The notes under the pieces were generated by a model. It was given only the letters and a program-made list of their open reading frames with translations, had not been told where the DNA came from and made no database searches. A DNA stretch of 64,000 nt. Origin: Cristatella mucedo. Lineage: Eukaryota; Bryozoa; Phylactolaemata; Cristatellidae. The number at the start of each line of letters is the position of its first letter. The first letter of the stretch is position 1. The stretch lies in NCBI GenBank assembly GCA_009760855.2, contig WPIO01000016.1, forward strand, positions 4,797,001 through 4,861,000, given 5' to 3'. Below, piece after piece: positions 12,848 through 25,089 of this stretch. The position numbers and the translations under genes are program-made.

Positions 12848-12978
12848 TGGTTTGGTCTAACGGTTAAGGTGACCAAGGTCTGACTGAGGTCGTGGGCTCG
12901 AGCCCCGAGGCATATGTGAAGCGCCTGAATAGAGATTAAGTTCTCTTGGGCCGCTATATACGAATGAATTACATTTTT
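12848..12978 (+). mobile_element. SINE-1, tRNA-derived
   Basis: Head TTTGGTCTAACGGTTAAGGT with the GCTCGCCCC segment missing, B-box region GTGGGCTCGAGCCCC, then the LINE-A-type tail GCGCCTGAATAGAG...TCTCTTGGG and an AT-rich end. Confidence 0.9.
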
Positions 12979-14337
12979 TATCGTTCCCGCGAATTTGCGT
13001 GTCAGCGTATGAACTGCTCTGGTTGGACTCCCACGGTTGGCGTAAGCTTCTCAAAAATTCCGCTTGTGAAAGCCTCTGAACCTGAGAACGATGCATCAAA
13101 TTCATGTCACCCTACCATAGACTAAGTGCTAATGACACCAATGGGTCCGTCTAGACATGGACGTGGCGGTCAAAATAGTTCTCTCGTTTGAGGCATAGCG
13201 ACTGGACACGGCTATTATCTTTGATCACGATTCTTGTGCCCTAAATCTGACACAACTGCTAGCAAAATGGGCAGCTGGTGATGTGTGTTCATGAAAGACT
13301 TAAATGCCAAATTCCATTATTTCAACCTGAGCTTCACAAGCCCCGCGTCACAAAAAGCGAAAGAGATTGAGTTGTCTGATGGAGCTGTATAAAGTGCATT
13401 ATTATTGTAAAGAGTCGATTCAATTTCATGACCCGCTTTTCGACCTAAGAGGAGCTTTTCTCATCACCTTGACTGACCTATTTTCTCACTGACTGACCTA
13501 TTCAATCTTCAAGCTCATTCTCCGTGTCTCCGCTCTAATACCATCAGCTCATTGATGTCCTGTCCTATCGCATTTGGGCACACTTAATAGAGTATTTTTG
13601 CGAGCAGGCATTTAGCTCCCTCGCGCAGAAAGTCTTGAACACTCTCCCGGGTTCTGTCGCCACTTGCAGTGACTGCAACCTCAGGTGTCTCAGCGCAGTC
13701 ACGGCCGAAACTACGATACCTGTGACGTACAGTAATCATCCTCAGAGCCATTCATGTCGTGTAGCATCCCAACGTCAGCCAAGGAAGTCGTGAGCCGAGT
13801 TCTCACAATATTCCAAGATCCCAAGTCGGCACAGCTTAGTCAGCCTCAGCTGTACCTGCACTGTGACTTAGCACGCTCTTGTGCTCTCGCCGTCAATTCT
13901 CTATTGAATTCGCTGCTTGAGTTGTCTCCCCTAAGTGAACCGTCAATTGTCAGCAGCACAATAGTTGCTTGAGCCCGCGAAGCAGCTCAATCAAAGACTG
14001 GCGTTTCCGTGCCCAGCAGCTGTCTCAGCTCATTGAAAGCACAGCCATTGCCCGATCCTTCGAAATGCGATCGCTGCCGGGATTCTCGCGGCATGGCGTC
14101 CGCCCGAGAGCACGCACAGCACAGCAGTCACCTGAGCCCTCCAACTCGGTCGCCACCGTAACCATCGCAGCCTATTGGCACAGCCTGGTTCTCGCAGCCT
14201 AGAAAAGCTTGAGTGGACATATAGTGCAGAATTCATAGCCTGAGAAGCCACAGCGCGAGCTGAGCTGCGTGGGCATCGTCGTTGCGCTGCAGCTTCCTGA
14301 GCTCTCACACAGACCCGTCGACGTCCGCGCTCTCAAT
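12979..14337. other. Spacer with one partial LINE tail
   Basis: Apart from the partial tail at 13355-13410 I see no element. Frames at 13754-14202 on plus and 14030-14308 on minus overlap and show no motif. Confidence 0.4.
13355..13410 (+). mobile_element. LINE-A or SINE-1 terminal hairpin remnant
   Basis: Only the last part of the tail is readable: AAAGAGATTGAGTTGTCTGA, then GCTGTATAAAGTGCATTATTATT. Confidence 0.6.
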
Positions 14338-14498
14338 GCCCAGCAGCAAACCATGTTATTCATTTTGTTTGTTTTTCAAGCATGATTTTACTTACTATTC
14401 TGTTGCGCATCACTTTGCAGCAAATGTAAAGCGCCTAGAAAGAGATTAAGTTCTCTGAGGGCGCTTTATCAAGTGCAATAGTATTATTATTATTATAA
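14338..14498 (+). mobile_element. LINE-A 3' tail fragment
   Basis: Contains the CATGTTATTCATTT spacer, TTTTTCAAGCATGA, the family hairpin and an (ATT)n end. Confidence 0.9.
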
Positions 14499-14964
14499 AC
14501 CAAGTGAAATTTCGCGGACCAAACCTTTCATCGCGCCGAAGCTCCCGCTGGGTCGCAGCTGCTTCCAAAACTCTCCCACGGAATAGATTCCGAGTCCGCT
14601 CACGTTCTCAGTTCATCGGCAGCTTTCCGCGGCGGCTTTTCCTCGGAAGCTCTTTTCCTCGGAAAAAACCGGTCTTTGCCTTAACTCTCACTGCTTGAAG
14701 GCTGCGCCGGCGCCTGCTCGAAGCCACGCGAAAAAGTGCACTTCTTCGCGGCGTTCTCGCGGGTTGATAGCGACGCAGTCACTGGAAGATCCATCGCACT
14801 AAACTCTGTAAGTTGTCACACAATTGTCACCAATTAAAGAAGTGCGGCGGCGAGGGTGAATAGATTGGCGATCAACCGCGTTTGATAATGTTACGCACCA
14901 TAATTCTGGCCGAGTTTCCGGATAAACAGCTGGTGGTCAGCAATAGTGAGTTTAATAAACCAAA

Positions 14965-15553
14965 GAAAGTTAATGTAATTTAATTTATTGTATCTCTATC
15001 TGTAACTCCGCAAAGCCACAAGACTATGTGGGTGTTACGCAGGAGAGTTTTGTAGCGCACCCACAGCCTAAGCGACTTTCGGTACCCATTCGGTGGTCAA
15101 CGGACTTGTTCTCTCGCAAAATAGAGAAAGTGCGAAGCATAGCAGAGTAAGGAGAGCTGTTGAGGTAGTGAGTAGCATGGAAGTAGAAGTTCAGGACTGC
15201 TGAAAAGAATGGGCCATAGCCGGCAGCAGGAAAGCAGTTTTAGTTGCGTAAGAATTGTGGAAGCGTGTTCCACAGCCTCGGACCTGCATAGCTAAAGCTT
15301 CTGTTGCCAACGGTCTTTAAGCGGAGGAACGTAACAGCTAATTTATTGTTCATGCAGGACCGGAGGGCACGAGGAGGCTGAAACTGGTGCTGCAGTTCAG
15401 TTAGATATGGAAGAGCTAAGCCGTGGCGGGCCTTGTGGGTCAGCGTAAGAACTTTGCTCTGAATCCGTTGAACAACCAGCAGCCATCTTAGCTCTTTTAG
15501 CAAAGGAGGTACTTGTGCAAACCGTTGGGACTTGAAAACTAGCCTTGCAGCCA
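14965..15553 (-). mobile_element. LINE-B, 5'-truncated copy with 3' tail
   Basis: Read on the minus strand, it runs from AAGGCTAGTTTTCAAGTCCC through the C-terminal coding part (frame of 147 codons at 15683-15240, containing LRWLLVVQRIQSKVLTLTHK) into the untranslated tail with GTGCGCTACAAAACTCTC-like sequence and an ATTACATTA-like end near 14970. The abrupt start at about 15553 is a typical 5' truncation. Confidence 0.9.
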
Positions 15554-17689
15554 TGTTCGCATTTATTTTTGTAGGTTTTATAATTTTTATTATTTTCATT
15601 CCATTTTGTGAATACTGCATCCATGTTAATTTTATTTCATATTTTATATTTGTATCATCCATGGTCATTACCACCTTGACCATAGATCATTTTCTTGGAT
15701 CTTGGATTAGGGTGTAGATGCTCGCACTTTACGACCAGTTTGTGCGTTGAGACGGACCGTAAATGATTCTTTATTGCCTACTGCCTAGAGATTGCGATAA
15801 CATTTACGACTTTACTGCTCTACATCTTCAGCCAGCATTAGCTAGATCTCCGTGAATTGTTCTTGGTTTATTCACAACAGCTGACATTGTTCATGTAACC
15901 TTTAACCACATAGACATGCTTACGTTTCGGTATGTCCGGGTTTAAATTGCTTATAAAGAGATTTGGCTCTCAGAGGGGCTACACAAATTTTTAATCATAC
16001 TCATCTAGAAAAATAAGTCTAAAAAGCTAATCTTTTCTTAGTCGAAAATTAAAATTGCTTGAATTTCATTAGACGCACTATTTAGATTCAGAATATTATT
16101 TTATTTCTATCTAACAAGATGACTGCATCTTTTTGCAGCCTTCAACGGCGGGTCAGCTACCTTCACCTAGCGTCGACAAAAGCATCTCTGACAAAAAAGC
16201 AGAATACTATTAGATATAATTATTATTAACTTTTATGAAATTTTAATCTGCATCAAGCCCTCGACGGTTAATTTAAAATAGGAGTGCATCTACAAAACGA
16301 AGCTTTCAATGTTCAAGTTTATAAGAAAATCAGGACGCCATTGTCTGCATTTATCAAATTTTGGCGAAGAAGCAGCAGCGAGTGCATGTTTCATGCAAAG
16401 TTTCCTAAAATAAATTAGTATGTTTTTCTATTTTTTTTTCTAAAATTGCCTAATGAGCATGAGCAAGTGTTTTCAAGCCCTTGCTCATGCATGTGAAATC
16501 GAACAGCGTACTGAAAATAATGAATTTTTTAAAGAGGATATTTCAGCCGATCAAATATATCCATGAGCACTTGCTGTGAGTTTTCAAATTACATTGCATG
16601 TGGTTGGCCGAATGTGTTCGTATAGACTTATAATGAAATCCTTTCAGATTTAAATATCTGCGATTATGAATTGAAATAGACTCGGAACTCGAAAAGGAAC
16701 AGCTGCATTAATAGAAAGTCTCGGCACCATAATTGCCAGGGCTCTTTAGACTAGCCAACAGGCATGATTTCCTATTCGCCAAGCTCATCTTAGCTATGGA
16801 CAACAAGTACAGTAGTTAAAATTGTATTTTGTAATCTGACAAATGTTAAACGCTACAAAATGTATGAATTTAGTAAAAGGCGTCGTTTTATTGCTTAGCA
16901 TGATTGACCGGCTCAGATTTATATGAAGAAAAATTAAGATGCGTAGATCGCATTAGCAGAACCCGCAAGTTTACAGCGAGCGGAACTGCCCGGACAGGCT
17001 ACCTCTGCATAATAGTGGCACCTATTTGAGAAGGGCTGATGTTTCGCCCACTAGCGGCGGGCCAATCCTCCGTCGCCGAGCTCGGAGCAGCTCGAAGGCA
17101 CCTGCTGGTCTGAGGAGGGTCGAGTTCCTGAAGTCGGCAAAGCCCCTGTCACACCCTTGGAGACTTCCTGGGTCGAAGGTATATTGCCTCGTCTTCAGTG
17201 GCAGCATATTCGCTGGCGTTTACGTATAAGTAAATTACTTAGATTTGGAGAACTCTACCAAGTCAGCACGCACTTCTTTCCAAGTGCGCAAGCTTAATGA
17301 AACTTTGCCAGTTAAACTCTTGAATTGAAATAAGTAGCCTGGTGAGAACTAAAGTTTGCCAAGCTTTTTAGTCCGCCTTCGCTTTCAATACTTTCTCGTC
17401 TCGTTCAGGAATCTATAACAGAAGAAATGATTAATTTATATCTCACTCCTTGAGAACCTGTTCTCTTTCTCGAAAAAGAAAGCGTGTGAGTTCAGTAGTA
17501 TCCATGCGCAGCTTCAGAAAACTGGTGCAGACGAAGGAAATTCTCGTTTGGTTAGAGCCCAGCCAGTGATGAGCGAGCATACTGGTTGTCAGCAATTTTG
17601 AGTGTAGTCTAATCAAGTTGTGGCACTAGCGACATTTGGCAGTTATCTACAGGCCTTGGAAGCATAGCGACTGAAGGCGAGGTCTCTGA
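15554..17689. other. AT-rich spacer without recognisable genes
   Basis: AT-rich, with short frames only. A possible very old LINE-A-like tail lies at 15935-15990 (GAGATTTGGCTCTCAGAGGGGC). A GC-richer patch at 16960-17220 has small frames on both strands but no motif. Confidence 0.45.
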
Positions 17690-19138
17690 GAGAGTTAAAG
17701 TTCTTTGTGAGCAAGAGCAACCAATCCGAGTCAGAAGAGAGAGAGAAGAGCAAGCGGAGTGTGCGAGCGGAGAGAGCGAGCAGTGAGAGCTAGCAATCGG
17801 AGCGAGCGGACAGAGCGAGCGCACGGAGAGAGTGGAGAGAGCGAGGGGACGGTGCGATCGGACAGAGCAAGCGGAGAGTACGAGCGGAGAGAGCTTGCAG
17901 AGCGAGCGAGCGAAAAGGCGAGTAGACAGCGAGCAAACAAAGCGCTCGGAGAGAGTGAGCGGACATAGCGAGCGGACATAGTGAGCGGACAGAGCTAGCG
18001 GACAGAGTGAGCATAAAGAGCGAGCGGACAGAGCGAGCGGGCAGAGCAAGCGCACACAGCGATCGGACAGAACTAGTAGACAATGCGAATGGACAATGCG
18101 AGCGGACAGAGCGAGTGGACACATTTAGCGGACAGAGAGAGCGGACACATTTAGCGGACAGAGCGAGCGGACACTGCGAGCGGTTAGAGCGAGCAGAGAG
18201 AGCCACCGGAGAGAGAAAGAGCAGAGAGAGAGAGCAGAGAGAGAGAGAGCAGAGAGAGCGAGCGGAGAGAGAGAGCGGAGACAGTGAGTGACAAAGTGAC
18301 TGGACACCGCAAGCGGACAGAACCAGCAGATGCAGCAAGTGGGCTGAGCGTGCGGCCCGAGCGACCGAACTGAGCGACCGAACAGAGCGAGTGGACAGAG
18401 TTAGAGGAGAGATCGAGCGGAAGCGGACAGAGCAAGTGGACAGAGCAAGCGGAAACAGCGAGCGGACCCAGCAAACGGGCACAGAGCGGACGCAGCGAGC
18501 GGACAGAGCGAGCGAACAAAACGAGCGAACAGAGCGAGAGGAGAGAGCGAGAAGATAAATGGAGCGGAAACAGCGAGTGGACAGAGCAAGCGGAGAGAGC
18601 GAGCGGAGAGAGCGAGCCACAGAGCGACCGGACACCGCAAGCGGACAGAATGAACAGACGCAGCGAATGGGCAGAGCTTTCATACAGAGGGAGCAGACAG
18701 AGCGAGCGCACAGAGCGAGCGGACCGAGTTAGAGAAGAGATCGAGCGGACAACGGAAGCGGTGAGAGCAAGCGGACAGAGCAAGTGGACGCAGCGAGCGG
18801 AAAGTGCGAGCGGACAGAGCCAGTGAACCGAGTGAGCGGACAGAGTGAGCGAAGAAAAAGAGCGGACAGAGCAAAAGGAGACAGCGAGACGAGACAGCGA
18901 GCGGAAAGAGCGAGCGGACAGAGCGAGCGATCACTGCGAGTAGACACAGCGAGCAAAGAGAGCGAGAGCAGAGAGCTAGCGGACTGACCGATATGAGAGC
19001 CCGAGTGGATAGAGCGAGCGGACAGATCGAGCGGACAGAGCGAGCGAACAAAGCTGACGAACAGAGCGATTGGACACAGCATGCGGACAGAGCGAGTGAA
19101 CAGAGCGAGCGGACAGAGCGAGTGAATAGAGCGAGCGC
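17690..19138. repeat. Degenerate 13-bp minisatellite, main block
   Basis: About 1.45 kb of units close to GCGGACAGAGCGA (13 bp), about 110 by length. Several sub-variants occur, such as ACACATTTA and GAGAGAGAGA patches. The minus strand has few stops, so long frames (up to 297 codons) appear with a 13-residue period (LCPLALSARSVRS), which is 3 x 13 bp. They are artefacts of the repeat. Confidence 0.93.
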
Positions 19139-19140
19139 CG

Positions 19141-19275
19141 CGCTGGTTTGGTCCAGTGGTTAAGGTGCTCGCCCCGACCAAGGTCTGGCTGAGGTTGTGG
19201 GCTCGAGCCCCGAGGCATATGTAAGGCGCCTGAATAGAGATTAAGTTCTCTTGGGGTGCTATACAGATACATTAT
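19141..19275 (+). mobile_element. SINE-1 inserted in the minisatellite
   Basis: Full head (TTTGGTCCAGTGGTTAAGG, GCTCGCCCCGACCAAGG), B-box region GGGCTCGAGCCCC, hairpin tail and AT-rich end. Repeat units of the same minisatellite lie on both sides. Confidence 0.92.
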
Positions 19276-19295
19276 ATATTTGTTTTATAGCGTGT

Positions 19296-19450
19296 CAGAG
19301 CGAACGGCCAGAGAGAGCGGACACAGAGAGCGGACACAGCGAGCGGAAAGAGCAAGCGAGCACAGAGCGAGCGCACACAGCGAGCGGACACAGCGAGCGG
19401 AAAGAGCAAGCGAGCACAGAGCGAGCGCACACAGCAATAGGAAAGATCGA
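19296..19450. repeat. 13-bp minisatellite, block beyond the SINE
   Basis: The same GAGCGGACACAGCGAGC-type units resume. A segment of about 52 bp with AAAGAGCAAGCGAGCACAG is present twice in tandem, suggesting higher-order duplication. Confidence 0.85.
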
Positions 19451-19784
19451 GTGACCCGAGAAGAAGACGCACAGCTCAGTGTGCAGGTCAGTGGCAGCAC
19501 AGGGATGGATCAAGCGAAGGGCTACGACGACGATGACTAGCTGTGGATTATTGGCTCTGAATATAACTGCGTCGGTCACTGCAGCTGACAAAGAGACTTT
19601 ACGGTTCACCTTATAACTCCGATCACTCGATGATGGCCGCATAGCGGCACCTGCAGTGAGGAGAAGAAGGTAAGTCAGCCATTTTGTTCATGGCTTTAAG
19701 GTTTATTCTGAGGCTGAGCTATTTTGACCTACGAATTTTTATAATCTTTCAAGTTCCAATTACAATGTGCTTAGGAGAAGAACG

Positions 19785-19866
19785 CATGCAGCAATTGTAA
19801 AGAGCCTGGAAAGAGATTGAGTTCTCAGAGGGCGCGATACCAAGTGTATTATTATTATTACTATTT
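19785..19866 (+). mobile_element. LINE-A-like 3' tail fragment
   Basis: GCAATTGTAAAGAGCCTGG, AAGAGATTGAGTTCTCAGAG, GGCGCGATACC and (ATT)n. Confidence 0.8.
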
Positions 19867-21414
19867 TAATGCAGGTTTTTAATAATGATTAGTTGATTAA
19901 TGATTCATGAGCCTTTGATGTTTTGTGTATGTCGAGCATAGGCTTGCGAGGCCGAAGAATGGCGGATCCATCTCTCCTTCGTCTGGTGAATTCCGATCCA
20001 TGTCTTCCACTATCTAATATGTACGAGCACTGTGCTAACAACTTTAGTTAGCCGATACACATATACGCATTAGTATGCTTATGAAACTACTGAACAACAC
20101 TTTGTTTAATGCGGAAACGCGATGCTCTCGAAGCTGCGTAATAAAGTTGATTTTTCTTTTAAAGCGTTTAAAAATACTTTCGAAATTCGATTTAGATTTT
20201 GCTCTCTAAACTGCGTAATGAACTTGACTTTTCTTTTCAATTTCCTAAAACTACTTCAAAATGCCATTTGGATTTTTGTCTTAGGTGAATTGCGTGTTTA
20301 TGTAAGCTCTAGTCTGTTCGCTTCGCTACTGAAACTCTTTTACTGAGCACAAACTTGCAGTATTCAAGTAATAACGACGTAATTTAAACAATTTTTAACG
20401 CTTTTTTGAGTGCAGTAAGGACCAAGTTCACCATAGACGTCTTTTTCATTCTATTATATTTATATTGCTAGCCTGCCATGAAATTCTTTAACGCACATGC
20501 TTCATTCCTGATATCTCCTCTTATCAAATTTCCTAGATTGTTGTTTTCTAGCACGACTGAGTCCCGGCTGCAGGTTGTAGAGCTACATATATCTAGAAAA
20601 AGATTTTATCAAAAGATTTTTAGATTTGTATATTGTCGTACTTGAATTAACTTTATTTGATATACGCCGCTCGACCGTCGTATGATGAAGGTTGAACGAT
20701 GCTCGAATGACGCAAAACATTATCACACGCCCCTGATGCCAAGCTAGCTAGGTCTGCAGTGCGCTCGCGAAAAATTATTTAAACTGAAATTTGTGTAGAA
20801 TGTAACTTCAGATTTCGATTGGGCACGCGAGCTTAAATTTAATCCGACGAATTTTTTCCGTACTCACGATTGCATCACTAGCTGTAAAAATATCTGAAGC
20901 TATTCATTTTTCCAGCAAGTAAAGCGGTTCCGTTCTCGCTAGGCTTCTTATAAAGCATATCTATGCCTTTCAGCCCCTCAACCCTTTGCGAGTTCTCGAC
21001 CTTCTCTTGTCCTTTCCTGACTGCCGAGCTTGGAGCGAAGCGGCAGCGCTGACATGATCTGGCGGCATTGACGTGCATTGTCCTTTTTTCATTTATCCTT
21101 TCTTCAAGGCCACTCCATCGTACCCGCTTAAATAGTGACTCAGTCTCGATGTTTTGCAAGAATTCATGCTAGGGAAGTTATTTCGAAGTGCGGGTCTCTA
21201 AGGGGCTGACTTTGCGTCAACGACTGCTAACATATGAAAGCTCATCTCAAGAAGTCGTGTGATGCATGCACGAATGCGAACACCTCTGCAGGTTTTGAGG
21301 AGCATCCAACATTCTCCTCGTAGATTTTAACGTTCGGTGATTAAGTCTCTGTTGTTACACAGTAAACGATGTGCGCCAGAATTTGCACACCATTGGTACT
21401 CGTATGATGACACT
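19867..21414. other. AT-rich spacer
   Basis: No gene or element is recognised apart from the 78-bp tandem duplication at 20122-20280. The minus frame at 20878-21159 (93 codons) shows no motif. Confidence 0.45.
20122..20280. repeat. Two diverged tandem copies of a 78-bp unit
   Basis: GCTCTCGAAGCTGCGTAAT...GATTTAGATTTT is followed by GCTCTCTAAACTGCGTAAT...CATTTGGATTTT. A third start (GTGAATTGCGTG) may begin at about 20286. The plus frame at 20122-20346 spans both copies by chance or as a relic. Confidence 0.65.
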
Positions 21415-21800
21415 CTCACGACTTAGTGATGCCACGCGTCTCCTTTGCTGCAAGAGCTGCGATGACTCAAGACTGCAGTCAACAGATACAGAAGTTTCTC
21501 TGACCTCGGCTGAAGGCCGGAGGCCTTCTCTCCCCTGATGCTGAACTGCTGCACCAGCTTCACTCCTTTTGTGTCCTCGGATTCTCGATTGGCAATAAAT
21601 TAGCTGTTCCGTCGCTACGCTTTAAGACGGTCGTCGACGGACAGTCGCTTCGTTGCAGCTCCTCCGACTGCGGTTGCACTCGCGTCCACAGATATTACGC
21701 CAGATATTCTTTCCTGCTTTCGACGGCGGCAAATACTTCCCAGCCGTCCTCGGCCGCCACATTCGTGCTACTCACTTCTTCCACGATTTTAATTACCAGC
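21415..21800 (+). mobile_element. Old, degenerate LINE-B 3' coding fragment
   Basis: The order of short matches follows the intact copy: CTGCTGCACCAGCTTC, GGCAATAAATTAGCTGTTCC, CGCTTTAAGACGGTCG, then CCAGCCGTCCT and GTGCTACTCAC. It is more diverged than the copy that begins at about 22.0 kb. Confidence 0.65.
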
Positions 21801-21989
21801 GCGCTTCTCACTTGCTCTATACTGCTTGAGAATTGAATTCAGTCGGCACCAATATGCGCTAAAAATGCCGGGTACGCTGAGGAGGCTTCGAGGGGACTGT
21901 AGAAGAATTCCTTGGTTAAAACTCTCTTAGACCTTGTTGCTTTGAAGAGCTACAAATAATATCGCCATGCGGAAAAAGAGTGACAACTG

Positions 21990-23095
21990 AATTTCACAAC
22001 ATTTGAAATACAATTGCTAGTGATTAAGGCCCATGGAATAGGGTATCACTTTAATGCTGACGATACTTAGCTGTATCTGTCACTTAATACGTCGGAATCT
22101 GCTACAGCAACTGAGAAACTGAGCACTTGCCTTGCCGACATTCGACCCTGGATGTCGGAAAACTTCTTGAAACTAAATGACGATAAAACCAAACTGCTGC
22201 ACATTGGACACCCTAAGCGCGTGGCTGGATTAAAAAGCTTTGCTCTTCTAATACCTGATGCTGTACTGCCAGCATCACCACGTGCTCGAGATTTAGGTGT
22301 CGTTTTAGACAGCAGCCTCAATTTTAAAAAGTTCATTCAGAAGATTGCTTCTGCAGCTAGCCATCACGTTCGATCCTTATCCAACATTAGGAGCTGTCTT
22401 CCACAGTGGATTGTAAAACATTTAACTAGCTCCTTAGTTCTGTCTCGGCTTGATTATTGTCATTCCCTTTTGGCTGGGCTATAAAGAAAGCCAGCAGGCC
22501 ACTGCAGCTGACTATGAATATGGCTGCAAGGCTAGTCATCAATTCCCAAAGGTGACGTTTGAGCTTGAGTCTCTTTGGCTAAAATGGATGGATGCCGGTT
22601 GAGTACCGGATACAGAGCAAAGTTCTTACGCTGACACAAAAGGCCCGCCATGGCTTGACTCCTTCGTACGTAGCAGAACTGCTGCACCAGTATCGGCCTC
22701 TTCGCGCTCTCAGGTCCTGTGTGGACAATAAATTAGTTTTTCCATTTCTCCGCTTATAAACCGTTGGCGACAGAAACTTGAGATCTTCAGGTTCTAGACT
22801 GTGGAACTCGCCTCCACAATTCTTACGCAACGACAACTACTGTCCTGCTGCCGCCTATGGCTCATCCCTTCCAGCCGTCCTGAGCTGCTACTTCCATGCT
22901 ACTCACTACCTCAATTGCTCTCCTGAATCTGCTATGCTTTCCACTTTCTCGTTGTTGCGTGAGATGAAGTCTGTTGGCTACCGAATGCGTACCGAAAGCC
23001 GCTTAGGCTGTGAGTGCGCTATACAAAACTCTCATGAGTAACACCCACATAGTTTTATGACTTTGTGGAGTTACAGACGGAAATACATTACATAT
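21990..23095 (+). mobile_element. LINE-B copy, reverse transcriptase 3' part to tail
   Basis: Starts within the RT just before the active-site box (GTGATTAAGGCCCATGG) and runs to the tail GTGCGCTATACAAAACTCTC, GTTACAGACGG and ATTACAT at about 23095. 5'-truncated and interrupted by stops. Confidence 0.92.
22047..22484 (+). pseudogene. LINE-B reverse transcriptase/thumb fragment
   Basis: The active-site box reads NADDT followed by a TAG stop where Gln would be expected, so Phe/Tyr is lost and the frame is cut. Downstream (from 22152) the frame continues with ENFLKLNDDKTKLL, the conserved LGVVLDSSLNF and SRLDYCHSLLAGL, then stops. This is the usual post-catalytic region of L2/CR1-type elements. 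Dead copy. Confidence 0.85.
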
Positions 23096-25089
23096 GTCTA
23101 CTTAGGGCATCAGGGTTCTTACAGGAAAATCCTGCTTATGGTTCGGCACTCATCGTTTCTCATCACTCACGCTGCCGAAACTCTTGCTAGCAATGCAACA
23201 TCTGCTGGGCCCGCTGTGCTTTGAAGTGCATGCCAGCAGATTCCACGCCTTTCCACGTGCACCTTCTCTTGAGATGCACCACAGCCAGCCGTAGAGTCAG
23301 AAGAGAGCGATAGCGGAGATGACGCGGAAGTGAGATCAATACTGTGTATCGAAGCTGATTGAATCTAGCGCAATCAAAATAAGGAGTGCCAACAAAGCAG
23401 CTTTGCGCCCTGGGGCATGCAAAACCCATTCCCAAAACCAAACAACAATATGACAGCACGTGACAAATATTTGGACGACACGCTTTCCTGGAGACGCCCG
23501 CTTGAATAGTCCGTCTGGACAATTCATAATAGAATTTGGTACAAACCGTTGTATTTTTAATATAGAGATATAATGAATTGACGGCATTGAAAATGAAGCT
23601 AAATTCATCTACCTGTTCCTCACTAAAAGTGCCAAGTTTTTGGAAATTTGCCTCACTATGTTTACAAGTACAGAAGCTAGTTCCAACTATCACTAATCAG
23701 CTGACGTTCTTTATTTTAGGACTACTCAAAGTGCATGGAAATATGTTTTTTTCTATTGGTGATCTACAAACATATCCTCACTATGCTAACTCTTTGACCT
23801 TGAAAGGTTGGCTTGTAAAGATGCAATGGTGTTTTTCAAAATTCAACCGTTGAAGTTTGAGCGATGACTGAGATCAAATGCAGGGCTATGAAAAAACCCC
23901 CAAGTTCGTATATGAGCGTACAAGGTCACAGCGACCGTCAACGAGGGCGTAACAGTAAGCAGTAAGAAATAATGTTTTTTCCAGCCCTTAAAAGGTATTT
24001 ATGAGTTCCTCTGTGGGCTTACTTCTAAAAAACCGGTTGAATTGCACCTGCACGCAGAGAACCGTGCAGGATGTTATCTATATATCAAAGGCTTCATTAT
24101 ACTCCTGAAATAATACGCAGCAGCTCTGAGGAACAAGCAAGGTCGTAAAAAACCAAATGGACATTTACTATTGTCTAATCCATACAATAAACAAAAAATA
24201 ATCCCTACTCTCAAGGATTGCGTACCCTCTGTACAAAATTCGCTACTAGCTGGATGCGCCATGCATTCCAACAGAATCGCAGCATAATGATTCGTGCGTC
24301 AATGCTCACCATTGGCATATTTGCGTTACGTTTCAAAAAACGAGTATTTCCTTAGCCAAAGCCATAATCAATTTAATTTTCACCTACCTTGCTCACACTC
24401 CCGTTCGTATTTAGGTAGTATACATAGGTTTGCGATTCAAGAATGAATCCATCGAATGAATAAAATGTCTGACGGATCGCAGGAGTAGGAGAAGGCGTTT
24501 GACCGCCTCGTCAGTAAATAATGAGCTATTTTTTCCAGCGTTTCCAAAACAACATTTAACATGTAGTATCTCATATTTATTATGTATAATTCAATATTTT
24601 ATATAATTTGTTTACTACTTAATATTTAATATTTAGTAATATTGTTAGCCGCCGTTTCCCTGTTAATATTTAGCGTTGACACGTTTTTATTTTGCACCAA
24701 CCCCTCTTGCTCTCTTCAAATATCTGTCTGAAATTACTCACGGGTGCCTCCGCCAGGGGTGATACGTTTTTTCGTTAAACCCGTCAGATCTCTCTAGCGG
24801 GCTGAGCTCTGTATAAAGAGTTGCGTTGACTTTAAATGTTTACTTGTGGTGCTAACTGAATGACATCGGAAGTCCGTAACGCTGTCTATGTCATTTGCAA
24901 TGGATAAGCAGAATGTGAACATATCGAAATATAAGGATTACCTTATTGCACCATTCGGCTGACGACACCACAGTTTACTGCAATGCGTGCAGCAGAAATT
25001 TAAAACTAACGAACGTTTAATATTACTCCGCTTTGCATTGCCTCTGGTAATAATTGCACCAATGTCCGTATTTATGAAAATATGACGTA
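23096..25089. other. AT-rich spacer with an unexplained 168-codon minus frame
   Basis: The longest frame is 23187-23693 on minus. It has Cys-rich patches but no ATG-proximal signal peptide, no family motif and no sign of splicing that I could support. The rest (to 25089) is AT-rich with short frames only. Confidence 0.35.

Noticed and set aside
12848-12978. tRNA gene
   Set aside because: A- and B-box-like heads here and at the other SINE positions are fused to family-specific tails and occur in many diverged copies, so they are SINEs.
15532-15717. 61-codon hydrophobic plus frame
   Set aside because: It spans the 5' junction of a minus-strand LINE-B copy and the AT-rich flank; Phe/Ile richness comes from T-rich sequence.
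17690-19450. CRISPR-like array
   Set aside because: Units are contiguous 13-bp tandem repeats without unique spacers.
17609-19642. Long Leu/Ser/Arg-rich open frames, up to 297 codons
   Set aside because: They follow the 13-bp minisatellite in every frame and have a 13-residue period, so they are repeat artefacts.
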